Positions 5,897 through 12,804 of a DNA stretch of 12,804 nucleotides are shown here, in pieces. The notes beneath the pieces were generated by a model. It did not search any database. It was not told where the DNA came from and saw nothing but the letters and a program-made list of their open reading frames with translations. Every line of letters starts with the position of its first letter. Within the stretch, counting starts at the first letter, position 1. A program made the position numbers and the translations under genes. Origin of the DNA: Chitinophagaceae bacterium (lineage in GTDB: Bacteria > Bacteroidota > Bacteroidia > Chitinophagales > Chitinophagaceae); NCBI GenBank assembly GCA_020846105.1, contig JADLEN010000348.1:1-12804 (forward strand), given 5' to 3'.

Positions 5897-6469
5897 CTAT
5901 TGCAAAACTACAGGAAATGTAGCATCAAGGTCGGTGTCGCCACCTACAGTAGTAAGGCTTGTGGCGTTTTTATCGCTTGGCTGATGTTTGAGTACCACTT
6001 GAAAACTGCCATTACCCACCGTAGCGGTTTTTAGCATAAAAGTCTGATTGAGTGGAGCACCTTTGGTGTCGAGGTTGCCATTGCTAGTACCTATAGACCC
6101 TGCCCCTGATTGTGGCGTAGCGGTAAAGAAGAAAAGATGCTCGTCGCTTTTTTCTATTATTTCTGAGGTAATATCCTCAACAGGTGTCGCTTTTTCGTTG
6201 AGCACAGTAAGCACAGCATCGTATGTGGTATTGGCTTTAAGCTTTAAAGTATCTATGACAATAGTGCCAGTACCGTTTTCGAATCCGTTTTCTACTTTAT
6301 ACACAAAGGTTTGCGCATTGGTGGTTGTAGCCTCTGTGAGTTGCAGTTTTAAAGTGGTTATCAACTCTTGCTCATCGGGCGTGGGTTGGTCTTTTTCTTT
6401 GTTGCATGCAACGGTAGTGGCCAATAAAAGAATAGATAAAAAGCTGATTTTGATTGTGTGTTTTTTCAT
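5897..6469 (-). CDS. Exported lipoprotein paired with TonB receptor
   Basis: The start is taken at MKKHTIKISF (ATG at 6469), because it opens a proper signal sequence; an in-frame ATG at 6544 would overlap the receptor gene. The 190-aa product has a lipoprotein signal with the acceptor Cys at residue 22 (LATTVAC). The following KEKD is Lys/acid-rich, which resembles the surface-export signal of Bacteroidota lipoproteins. The body has the motifs ELITTLKLQL, EIIEKSDEHLFFF (about 109-121) and LKHQPSDKN followed by GGDTDLDATFPVVL near the C-terminus. These match a Bacteroidota family that I recall as accompanying TonB receptors and being labelled 'type 1 periplasmic binding fold superfamily'; that label is uncertain. 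It lies 43 bp downstream of the receptor and shares its terminator. Likely role: substrate capture at the outer membrane together with the receptor. Confidence 0.78.
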   Translation of the reverse strand: MKKHTIKISFLSILLLATTVACNKEKDQPTPDEQELITTLKLQLTEATTTNAQTFVYKVENGFENGTGTIVIDTLKLKANTTYDAVLTVLNEKATPVEDITSEIIEKSDEHLFFFTATPQSGAGSIGTSNGNLDTKGAPLNQTFMLKTATVGNGSFQVVLKHQPSDKNATSLTTVGGDTDLDATFPVVLQ

Positions 6470-6512
6470 TGTTTTTATGTTTTTAAATTGTTTGGGTAAA
6501 ATGATAATTGTG

Positions 6513-8828
6513 TTAATTAATAGGTACGTTGAACCGTAAGGCAATGTTGGTGCCGGGCTGGTCTAGAAAGTACCTAAAGACATCAAGGTAGTCGCGGTAC
6601 TTAGCGTTGAGCAAATTGCTGGCCGTAATACTGCAATAAATAGGCTGCTGGCGGATGTGCAATTGCACACCAGCTTCTGCATCTAGCAGAAAATAAGCAG
6701 CGGGAGGCCGAGGATAGTCGATACTATCAAAATTGGCGGGTATGCGTTTTTGCTGGTTCACCCATTGGCCTGCAAGGCCTACAAAACATTCTTTGAAATG
6801 CTTGTTTATATCCCGCTCGTAGCGCGTACTTAGTTTGTATCGGTCGCTGGGCATCAATATGAGCCAGTCTTTTTGCACAAGGTCTGTGGCGCGTAGCATA
6901 GATACTTTTGCTGTGCTCTGCCAATGTTTGTTCCAATGATAGCTTGCGGCAAGGTCTATGCCTTTCAACAATGCATTGGTTTGGGTATAATCAAAGGTTT
7001 TGTAATAGCCTCTGATTGTGAGCAAATCGGCACCAGGCTTTAGGTATATGAAGTGCTGAATCCTTTGCAGGTAAGCTGTTGCTTCAATAGCTCGTTTTTC
7101 GTTTACAGCATAATTGCTGCTGAGGTTGAGGCTGTAAGACTGCTCGGGCTTTAAGGTTTTGTTGCCCATTTCTATCCGTGCTGCCCCTTGATGAAAACCT
7201 GCGCTAAACAACTCAGAAGCTTGTGGGGCACGCCAGGCATTGGCTAGTGTAAGGCTAGCATCCCAGCTTTTGTTGATTTGTTTTTTGAGTGCCACTGTAG
7301 CAGATGGGTTGCTGTAGTCAAACAGGTACAGCACATTGGTGAGCATAACTCCTTGAGGGTTGTACATTTCGAAATGCTTGTAGTCGTAGCGAGCACCAAG
7401 CTCCAATTTGTAGCTACCAAAACTATAACGCTCTATGGCGTACAAGGCAGCAGCATAGCTGTAATAGCTAGGGATAAACACGCGGTCGCCATCTTTAAAA
7501 GTGTTGTGTTGGTATTGCCCGTCTACACCAACAGTACCTGACCATTTACCTATTTTTTTATGGTCGAGGTTGATGTTGAAGGTGTGGGTGTTTAAGCTCA
7601 GGTTTAGCTGGGCTTTACCATTATCTACCCGCATCACATCGTACTCTTGGCGGTAGTTGTTTTGGAAGGCATACACAAAAGACCAAAGGCCCCAACCTTT
7701 GTCTAAGTGGTATTTGTACTTGAGCAAGTTGTGCACTACCTCTTGTCTTGGGCGGTCTATTTTATAGCTAAAATCGGCATGGACAAGTGGCGTGTCGCTA
7801 TTGATAGCGTTTTCCAAATCTTGCTGATTGCCTGTATGCGAACCACGATAGATGCCAAGCGTGTTGGCAAACCTGCTGTAATACAATTCCATACCAGCGT
7901 GTGCCGTGTGGTAATTGATGGTAGCAACTGCATTTTGCTCGCGTACACCAGTGTTGGCAGCCCAATAGCCACCGGGCAATTGATAGTTGCCACCTTGTTT
8001 TAAAGTACCCTGCAGCCTAAAAGCCAATGAGGGCATTTTTTCAAATCGATGCTCCACCATACCCGACAAAACCCCCATTCTATTGTTGCTAAACATGGCA
8101 GCATCTACAGAGCCACCCCAACCATTTTCCCAACGGATAGGGCTAGGCTCTACAAGCACCACACCACCAATAGCGTCTGTGCCATAGCGCACGCCAGCCG
8201 CACCTTTGAGCACGGTTACTTGGTTGGCCACATAAGGGTCTATATTAGGTGCATGTTCCGTGCCCCATTGTTGGTCTTCTTGGCGAATACCGTTATTGAG
8301 CATCAGAATGCGGTTGCTGTGCAGGCCATGGATTACGGGTTTGGCTATGGTAGCGCCATTGCTCAAGGTTGTGACACCATTGATGTTTTTGAGCTGCTCG
8401 CTAATTGTTTTTCCAGCATTGCTGCGCAGCGTTTTACTGTCTAGTTGTTCGCGGCTTTGTATTAGCTGTCCATCATTTATATTATGAATCTCTACTTGCC
8501 CCAAAACATGCTCGGCGTGCGGCAGCAAAAGCTTGTACGTGCCCGTCTTATTTATATAAAGACTGACAGTAGTGTCTTGCACATCATAGCCGTGAATGTG
8601 AATACTGTAATTGCCCGTACAGAGGTTTTCAAAAACTACCGCACCATCCTCATCGGTCTGTGCATTTAATTTGGCCTCTTGTACAAAAATCATTGCATCG
8701 GCTATAGACCGATTGTTATGAATTTCTTTGAGCTGTATTTTTACAGTATGGGTACAATTGCTTTGTGCACGGGCTTGCACAAAACAAAGTAACAACCCTA
8801 TTATTAAGGTCGTGAAATATCGAATCAT
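6513..8828 (-). CDS. TonB-dependent receptor, ZnuD-like, probable metal uptake
   Basis: This 771-aa outer-membrane protein imports a scarce ligand using TonB-ExbBD energy. A signal peptide covers residues 1-21 (VQARA before Gln). A carboxypeptidase-regulatory-like beta domain spans about 25-103, as is common in Bacteroidota receptors. The plug covers about 125-230, with VIHGLHSNRILMLNNG, the block EHAPNIDPYVANQVTVLKGA, and VRYGTDAIGGVV. The remainder is the beta-barrel, with NAWRAPQASELF (about 538-549) and LNAKYRDYLDVFRYF near the end. The plug resembles the zinc receptor ZnuD (HAxxIDPxxAxxVxVLxG...YGxxAIGGVV). It ends in NVPIN rather than a terminal aromatic residue, which is atypical for an outer-membrane barrel. 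The His-rich exported protein upstream and the lipoprotein downstream suggest a metal, most likely zinc; the actual substrate is inferred. Confidence 0.9.
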   Translation of the reverse strand: MIRYFTTLIIGLLLCFVQARAQSNCTHTVKIQLKEIHNNRSIADAMIFVQEAKLNAQTDEDGAVVFENLCTGNYSIHIHGYDVQDTTVSLYINKTGTYKLLLPHAEHVLGQVEIHNINDGQLIQSREQLDSKTLRSNAGKTISEQLKNINGVTTLSNGATIAKPVIHGLHSNRILMLNNGIRQEDQQWGTEHAPNIDPYVANQVTVLKGAAGVRYGTDAIGGVVLVEPSPIRWENGWGGSVDAAMFSNNRMGVLSGMVEHRFEKMPSLAFRLQGTLKQGGNYQLPGGYWAANTGVREQNAVATINYHTAHAGMELYYSRFANTLGIYRGSHTGNQQDLENAINSDTPLVHADFSYKIDRPRQEVVHNLLKYKYHLDKGWGLWSFVYAFQNNYRQEYDVMRVDNGKAQLNLSLNTHTFNINLDHKKIGKWSGTVGVDGQYQHNTFKDGDRVFIPSYYSYAAALYAIERYSFGSYKLELGARYDYKHFEMYNPQGVMLTNVLYLFDYSNPSATVALKKQINKSWDASLTLANAWRAPQASELFSAGFHQGAARIEMGNKTLKPEQSYSLNLSSNYAVNEKRAIEATAYLQRIQHFIYLKPGADLLTIRGYYKTFDYTQTNALLKGIDLAASYHWNKHWQSTAKVSMLRATDLVQKDWLILMPSDRYKLSTRYERDINKHFKECFVGLAGQWVNQQKRIPANFDSIDYPRPPAAYFLLDAEAGVQLHIRQQPIYCSITASNLLNAKYRDYLDVFRYFLDQPGTNIALRFNVPIN

Positions 8829-8894
8829 TAATCGATGATATTAATAATGAAAATAGAGCCGGCAGTATAAACTATTGCCTGGGCATATATCTTG

Positions 8895-9245
8895 CTATAC
8901 AATAGCTGGAGCAGGAGGGCCCCTAAGTGCAACAATACCAATAGGCTCGGGTATAAATACCGCTAGTATTGCACTGTTCTGTAAAATATTTAGCTCCCCT
9001 TCGGCAAACCATGCCATGATAATATGAGCATCGTTTGCAAAATTATCTAACCAAAAATGAAGGAAGGCACAGTGGTGATGCTCTGCTTCTAAATGCGTTT
9101 CTCCATCCGGACAAATGTGGTCGTGGTGGTGAACAGTATCATGGTGATGGGCAAACAAATGTATAAACTCTTTGGCCGAAGAACCAAAGACCAACAAGCC
9201 CATAAGGCTTACTAATACAAATATGTTACCAATCTTTTTGAGCAT
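8895..9245 (-). CDS. His-rich small exported protein, probable metal binding
   Basis: The 116-aa product begins with a hydrophobic signal or anchor (residues 4-24, IGNIFVLVSLMGLLVFGSSA). A dense metal-ligand stretch follows: 13 histidines between residues 29 and 63, including HHHDTVHHHDH (33-43) and HHHC (56-59), with cysteines at 45 and 59. The C-terminus ends in ALRGPPAPAIV; an RGPP/RAPP tail is shared with small DUF2946-like proteins found near metal genes, though membership is not certain. It is the first gene of the leftward unit, 66 bp ahead of the TonB receptor. Such proteins beside Bacteroidota TonB receptors are thought to bind or pass on zinc or a similar metal in the periplasm. That role is inferred from composition and context. 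Confidence 0.8.
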   Translation of the reverse strand: MLKKIGNIFVLVSLMGLLVFGSSAKEFIHLFAHHHDTVHHHDHICPDGETHLEAEHHHCAFLHFWLDNFANDAHIIMAWFAEGELNILQNSAILAVFIPEPIGIVALRGPPAPAIV

Positions 9246-9255
9246 CAGAAGGGCG

Positions 9256-9263
9256 TAAAAGTA
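9256..9263 (-). promoter_or_regulatory. Possible -7 box for the metal-uptake operon
   Basis: Read leftward the sequence is TACTTTTA, one mismatch from TAnnTTTG, about 10 nt before the ATG of the His-rich protein. That is close for a leadered mRNA, and no -33 element is evident. No clear Zur- or Fur-like inverted repeat was seen in the 142-bp divergent intergenic region. Confidence 0.25.
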
Positions 9264-9337
9264 AGCGAATTATTGTTAAGGCTATTGTATTGAATTTGGA
9301 ACACAAAAAAAATCAAAAGATTAATTACAAACTATGA

Positions 9338-9345
9338 TACATTTG
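9338..9345 (+). promoter_or_regulatory. TAnnTTTG -7 box for the 174-aa protein gene
   Basis: TACATTTG followed by C matches the Bacteroidota -7 consensus exactly and lies 42 nt before the ATG at 9388. This placement argues against the upstream in-frame ATG at 9334, which would lie in the promoter. No strong TTTG -33 element is seen. Confidence 0.5.
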
Positions 9346-9387
9346 CACACATTTTTTTTAACCCACAAATTTTTTAATTTCTCTAAA

Positions 9388-9912
9388 ATGAAGAAAACAT
9401 TTTTTGCACTGCTTTGCCTAATGGTACCATTTCTTGTAAGTGCACAAGCCGACGTTATTGTAAAACACAATGGCGAAACCGTAAATGGTAAAGTAAAAAG
9501 AATAGAAGAGTATGCCGTAGTATTTGTATATGATGGCGAAGATGCCGAGAATACAATAGGCAAATATGCTATTGAAAAAGTAACTTATGGCAAAACAGGT
9601 AGGGTGGAGAATATAACTGAAAAGATCAATGTTCGTGGTGAAGACGATTGGGCTAAAGTAGTGATTTTGGAAGACAAATCTTACATCGCTGGTCTTAAGA
9701 AAGTAGGCGAAATCAAAGGAAAAACCGGACTTATAAACTACCATACTGGTAACACTGGCGACAGAAAAGCCGATAAAAAACTTAAAATGGCAGCTGCAGC
9801 GCTACGTTGCCCTTTCATTTTATTGACTGCCGACAAATCTACTGTTGGTGGTAGCAGCAACCAAATGGGTGGTGCTCAGGTTATCAAAAAAGGAATAGCT
9901 TACAAATACTAG
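9388..9912 (+). CDS. Exported protein of unknown function, 174 aa
   Basis: The start is MKKTFFALLCLMVPFLVSAQ, a signal peptide with likely cleavage after Ala19 or at VSA/Q. The in-frame ATG at 9334 is rejected because it would place a promoter box inside the gene and spoil the signal sequence. The mature part opens with a strand-rich segment (DVIVKHNGETVNGKVKRIEEYAVVFVY, about 21-47, then YAIEKVTYGKTGRVE), a pattern I know from small exported Bacteroidota proteins. The second half (from about 87) contains WAKVVILEDKSYIAGLKKVGEIKGKTG and then KADKKLKMAAAALRCPFILL. No enzyme motif is visible. It is transcribed alone, divergent from the metal-uptake operon, and ends at a strong terminator. Sharing an intergenic region with that operon does not by itself imply a shared role. 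Confidence 0.78.
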   Translation: MKKTFFALLCLMVPFLVSAQADVIVKHNGETVNGKVKRIEEYAVVFVYDGEDAENTIGKYAIEKVTYGKTGRVENITEKINVRGEDDWAKVVILEDKSYIAGLKKVGEIKGKTGLINYHTGNTGDRKADKKLKMAAAALRCPFILLTADKSTVGGSSNQMGGAQVIKKGIAYKY

Positions 9913-9934
9913 TCTGCAACAAACATTAGCCTAC

Positions 9935-9975
9935 AAAAAAAAGTGCTTTAACCATACGGTTAAAGCACTTTTTTT
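9935..9975. terminator. Bidirectional intrinsic terminator between convergent genes
   Basis: AGTGCTTTAACC (9942-9953) pairs perfectly with GGTTAAAGCACT (9958-9969) around an ATAC loop. An A-run flanks it on the left and a T-run on the right, so it can stop both the rightward 174-aa gene and the leftward 74-aa gene. Confidence 0.93.
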
Positions 9976-9993
9976 ATGCTTGAATGTTGCAAG

Positions 9994-10218
9994 CTATGTA
10001 CCTTTTTTTGCAAATGGAATAACACCCAAGAATACATTGAGGGTAGCGAGTACAAGCCCTGTAACTATTGCTATTATTGCGCTTTCGGCAATGTCTGTTT
10101 TGAAATCCCAAGGAGATGTGCCTGACCAAGCCATAAGGAACTTGTAGGTAATGGCGCCCACAAAAAGCCCAATGCTAAAAGCTATAAAGCCAACTTTGAA
10201 TGTGTGTAGTTTGTTCAT
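9994..10218 (-). CDS. Small two-helix membrane protein, 74 aa
   Basis: No family is recognised. The start is taken at MNKLHTFKVG (ATG at 10218), preceded by an A/T-rich leader ending ATAAAA; an ATG at 10242 would add MLVSLIIK. Two hydrophobic segments are visible: about residues 8-26 (KVGFIAFSIGLFVGAITYKF) and about 45-66 (ESAIIAIVTGLVLATLNVFLGVI). A short polar link between them (WSGTSPWDFKTD) probably faces the periplasm or cytosol. The C-terminus is short and basic (FAKKGT). It lies between two terminators and appears to be transcribed alone. Confidence 0.65.
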   Translation of the reverse strand: MNKLHTFKVGFIAFSIGLFVGAITYKFLMAWSGTSPWDFKTDIAESAIIAIVTGLVLATLNVFLGVIPFAKKGT

Positions 10219-10275
10219 TTTTATAATTAACGATACCAACAAAATAAACCCAATTTATAACTTGCACCAAATAAT

Positions 10276-10311
10276 AAAAAAAGCGCAAACCAATAAAGGT
10301 TTGCGCTTTTT
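10276..10311. terminator. Intrinsic terminator after the S46 peptidase gene (bidirectional form)
   Basis: AGCGCAAACC (10282-10291) and GGTTTGCGCT (10298-10307) form a perfect 10-bp stem with an AATAAA loop. Seven A lie on the left and four to five T on the right. Its position, 22 bp beyond the peptidase stop, makes it mainly the leftward terminator. Confidence 0.92.
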
Positions 10312-10333
10312 GTTGCGGAATATTGTGTACTCC

Positions 10334-12484
10334 TTATTTGCGAATATCCATTTCTGCTATCAAGTTGTGAGCACCGCCCATTTTTTCTATTAGGTAAAGG
10401 ATAAAACGAACATCGGCTACAATAGTGCGTTTGTATTGTTTGTCAAAAGCTATATCGCCACTCATAGCTTCCCAGTTGCCATCAAATGCAGTGCCTATAA
10501 GCTCGCCTTTGGCATTCATTACTGGGCTACCAGAGTTGCCGCCTGTAATATCGTTGTTGGTGATAAAGCATGTGTGCAAGCTACCATCAGCATCGGCATA
10601 GCGGCCATAGTCTTTGGCTTTGTACATGTCTAGCAATTGTTGTGGTAGGTCAAATTCGTCGTCGCCCGCTTTGTACTTAGCCATCAAACCATCAAAGGTG
10701 GTGTAGTGCTTGTAGTACACACCATCTTGTGGGGCATAGGCCAACACTTGTCCGTAGCTAGTACGCATTGTAGAGTTGGCGTCTGGGTAAAACAATTGAC
10801 CCTTTTTCATTTCCATAAGACCTTTGGTATATTGCTTGCTTAGGTCTTTTTTCTGCTTGCTCATAGTCATAGCTACTGGCAACAGATTTTTTTCGTAGTT
10901 GTGCACAAAGCTAGCTGCGTATCTTATAGCAGGCTCAGCGTTTACTGTGTTCCAAGATATGTTGCTTACAAAAGCGTCATACTTCTTGTCGTCTAGCATT
11001 GCTGTGCGACGATACATATAGTCGGTATAGTCGTCTATAGTTTCGTTTACGCCTTGGGTGCCTCTATCGGCTAGTATTTCTTGGCTAAAGATGCTTGGTA
11101 GTTGGTTTTTGTCTACATTTTTGTAGTACATCTTGGTCATAGCGGCAAACAATTCTTTGTCCATAGCCATGTTATAGTCTGTAAGTATGGCTTTGCGTGC
11201 AGCGGTAAGGCTTTTTACATAAAAGTCTATACTGTCTTTGCCCAAACCTTTTTTAAGTGCAGCCCTTAGTGGCTCGCCAGCTGCGCCTATGCGGGCTATG
11301 GCTGTGGTACGAAACGCTTCTGAGTAGTAATACATTTGCTTGGCCACTGGCTTGTAGGCTGCATACATTTTTTCATAATCGGCCAATAAGGTATTGTAGC
11401 CGGCATTGGTCTTGGTGCTCCAAGCGGTAAATACTTTTTCTTCTTCGGCTTTTTGGCCTACAACGTTTAGTCTTTTCAGCTGCTCTGTTTGGCCTATAAA
11501 GTATTTCCAATAGTTGGCAATGCTGGCATAGCGCGATGTGTTTTGCAAGTACACTGCTTTGTTGGCGTCCATGTGTTTTTTCATTATGGCTAGGCGCTCT
11601 GTGCGTATGTCTACGATAGCTGGGTTGGTTTCGTTTATTGCCAAGTCTATACCGTAAGACACTTCGTATCTGTTGGTACGGCCAGGGTAGCCCATTATCA
11701 TTGCATAGTCTTTTTCCTTATTGCCTTTGATAGATATAGGCAAGAATTTTTTGGGGGTAAAAGGCACATTGTCTTTGCTAAAAGCCGCAGGCTCATTGTC
11801 CTTATCGGCATATACGCGGAATATAGAGAAGTCGGAGGTGTGGCGGGGCCACATCCAATTGTCGGTATCGCCACCATACTTGCCTAGCGCCTTTGGTGGG
11901 GCTGCTACAAAACGTACGTCGGTGTATTTTTTGTAGGTAAGTAGCAAGTATTGGTTGCCATTAAAATACTCCTTTACATCGGCCATTATTTTACCTTCTA
12001 CGGTAGCTGCTTTTTCTAGTTTTTTTATTTCGGCAGCCAATAGTTTTGCAGCTTCTTCGCCTTTGGCAGTGCCTACGGCAGTGTTTATCTGTGCTGTGAC
12101 ATCGGTAATGTTTTGCAGAAACAAGGCTGTGATGCCTTTGGCTGGTAGCTCTTCGCTCATGCTCTTGGCCCAATACCCATTGTCTAAGTAGTTTTTTTCT
12201 ACACTACTAAGGGCAGCTATGGCGCCATAGCCACAGTGGTGGTTGGTGAGCAGTAGGCCCTTTGGCGATATCATCTCGCCCGTGCAGCCACCGGCAAATT
12301 GTATAATGGCATCTTTGAGGCTAGCCTTGTTGATGCTATAAAGGTCTTCTTTCGTGAGTTTCAGGCCTAAGCGCTTCATCTCTTCATAGTTTTTGCCTAT
12401 CAGCGAGGGTATCCACATCCCTTCATCGGCCTTGGCGCTGTGCATTATTAGTAGTGCACTTATTGCTAACAATAGTTTTTTCAT
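10334..12484 (-). CDS. S46-family dipeptidyl-peptidase, DPP7-type
   Basis: This 716-aa exported serine exopeptidase removes dipeptides from the N-terminus of peptides, in the periplasm or at the cell surface. A signal peptide covers 1-19 (MKKLLLAISALLIMHSAKA). The chymotrypsin-like halves carry the triad: His83 in LLLTNHHCGYGAI (by analogy with TAAHC), Asp218 in MWPRHTSDFSIFRVY, and Ser651 in GGNSGSPV. The Asp-Ser spacing of 433 equals that I recall for DAP BII (224 and 657). The mostly helical S46-specific domain lies between about 290 and 560. Eighteen residues after Ser651 is Gly669 (AFDGNWEAMSGD); DPP7 has Gly here (hydrophobic P1), while DPP11 has Arg (acidic P1), so DPP7-type specificity is expected. 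It is monocistronic. The dipeptides it releases would suit the POT transporter encoded about 6 kb away. Confidence 0.94.
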   Translation of the reverse strand: MKKLLLAISALLIMHSAKADEGMWIPSLIGKNYEEMKRLGLKLTKEDLYSINKASLKDAIIQFAGGCTGEMISPKGLLLTNHHCGYGAIAALSSVEKNYLDNGYWAKSMSEELPAKGITALFLQNITDVTAQINTAVGTAKGEEAAKLLAAEIKKLEKAATVEGKIMADVKEYFNGNQYLLLTYKKYTDVRFVAAPPKALGKYGGDTDNWMWPRHTSDFSIFRVYADKDNEPAAFSKDNVPFTPKKFLPISIKGNKEKDYAMIMGYPGRTNRYEVSYGIDLAINETNPAIVDIRTERLAIMKKHMDANKAVYLQNTSRYASIANYWKYFIGQTEQLKRLNVVGQKAEEEKVFTAWSTKTNAGYNTLLADYEKMYAAYKPVAKQMYYYSEAFRTTAIARIGAAGEPLRAALKKGLGKDSIDFYVKSLTAARKAILTDYNMAMDKELFAAMTKMYYKNVDKNQLPSIFSQEILADRGTQGVNETIDDYTDYMYRRTAMLDDKKYDAFVSNISWNTVNAEPAIRYAASFVHNYEKNLLPVAMTMSKQKKDLSKQYTKGLMEMKKGQLFYPDANSTMRTSYGQVLAYAPQDGVYYKHYTTFDGLMAKYKAGDDEFDLPQQLLDMYKAKDYGRYADADGSLHTCFITNNDITGGNSGSPVMNAKGELIGTAFDGNWEAMSGDIAFDKQYKRTIVADVRFILYLIEKMGGAHNLIAEMDIRK

Positions 12485-12521
12485 CTTAGAAAAGCTAAAA
12501 TTTAATTATAAATAAAGGTGG

Positions 12522-12529
12522 CGAAGATA
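12522..12529 (-). promoter_or_regulatory. Possible -7 box for the S46 peptidase gene
   Basis: Read leftward the sequence is TATCTTCG, one mismatch from TAnnTTTG and the same TAnnTTCG form as before phaC. It lies about 38 nt ahead of the ATG at 12484. No convincing -33 TTTG is visible. Confidence 0.35.
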
Positions 12530-12579
12530 ATGATATTAGGCATAGCACAGCGCTCATTATCCAATATGGGATATGTCTT

Positions 12580-12755
12580 TTTTTTTTGGGTTTGGGCGTG
12601 TCGCCGCCCCCTATACGCGCATGCTAGCAAAGGGGCGGCGCCGGGCTGCTCTAGGCTCCGCTGCGCTGCGGCCCTTTGGGCTGGCTGCAAGGGCAGCCAC
12701 CTGGCACATCCCTCACGCTTTCGCGGGTGCTACTTTGCGCGTGGCTGTGGGTTTT
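12580..12755. repeat. G/C-rich multi-hairpin intergenic element
   Basis: After a T-run (about 12574-12588) comes a dense series of inverted repeats. CGCCGCCCC (12602-12610) pairs with GGGGCGGCG (12632-12640) over a 21-nt loop. GCCC-TTT-GGGC is at 12671-12681, and GGCTGC-AAGG-GCAGCC at 12683-12698. An imperfect CACGC/GCGGGTG hairpin lies near 12715-12730. The core CGCTGCGCTGCGG (12659-12671) recurs inverted at 1118-1130. The composition differs sharply from the A/T-rich flanks. Open frames on both strands here look spurious. The order of hairpins resembles repeated intergenic elements I associate with Bacteroidota genomes; this is recollection, not a search. Confidence 0.65.
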
Positions 12756-12804
12756 TAAGGTTTTGGTATGGTATTTAAGAATGCTTTTAAGGTTTTCTTC
12801 TTTA

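Larger units (their letters stand above)
12485..12804. other. Non-coding right end: S46 promoter region and structured repeat
   Basis: No credible gene is seen. The first 60 bp hold the leader and probable promoter of the S46 gene, and the middle is the multi-hairpin element. The last 50 bp are A/T-rich with TTTTAAGGTTTT repeated at 12753-12764 and 12785-12796. Confidence 0.7.

Noticed and set aside
9246..9387. Zur/Fur operator between the His-rich gene and the divergent 174-aa gene
   Set aside because: No convincing inverted repeat of the right size was found by eye; a metal-responsive site here remains speculation.
12502..12778. Open frames on both strands in the G/C-rich right end
   Set aside because: They are composed of hairpin arms (Ala/Arg/Gly-rich), conflict with the S46 promoter region, and show no recognisable domain.

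Overview
The window looks like chromosomal DNA of a Bacteroidota bacterium, plausibly near the Chitinophagaceae. The evidence is the set of gene families (an S46 dipeptidyl-peptidase, a POT transporter of the Bacteroidota type, a TonB receptor with an N-terminal carboxypeptidase-regulatory-like domain, a His-rich exported protein next to a TonB receptor), A-rich leaders without clear Shine-Dalgarno sites, and TAnnTTTG-like -7 boxes. Placement below phylum is inference. No rRNA, tRNA, CRISPR array, transposase or phage gene was seen.

Layout. Positions 1-418 hold a 21-bp tandem repeat, possibly the tail of a repeat protein entering from the left, and then a cluster of G/C-rich palindromes. A rightward gene for an unknown 148-aa protein follows (419-865). 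Positions 866-1227 have no credible gene but contain two staggered, oppositely oriented terminator-like hairpins and several small palindromes. A leftward block runs from 5752 to 1228: a class III-like PHA synthase subunit PhaC with its own terminator, then a POT di/tripeptide transporter, a lysine-free 98-aa acidic protein, and a DUF58 membrane protein, the last three probably co-transcribed.

The second leftward block (9245-5897) is a probable metal-acquisition operon: a His-rich exported protein, a TonB-dependent receptor resembling ZnuD in its plug, and a surface or periplasmic lipoprotein, closed by a clean terminator. Divergent from it is a rightward exported 174-aa protein of unknown function. 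A strong bidirectional terminator separates that gene from a leftward 74-aa membrane protein. The last gene (12484-10334, leftward) is an S46 dipeptidyl-peptidase with a complete His/Asp/Ser triad and a DPP7-type glycine in the S1 pocket. The remaining right end (12485-12804) is a highly structured G/C-rich intergenic element.

Functionally the window is mostly nutrient handling: dipeptide release outside the cytoplasm (S46) and dipeptide import (POT), metal import (His-rich protein, TonB receptor, lipoprotein), and possibly carbon storage (PhaC). I saw no clear multi-gene system of an undescribed kind. The most unusual items are the orphan PhaC with an altered lipase box, the DUF58 protein that lacks a recognisable MIDAS and sits behind a transporter rather than MoxR, the lysine-free small protein, and the repeat-rich intergenic regions.
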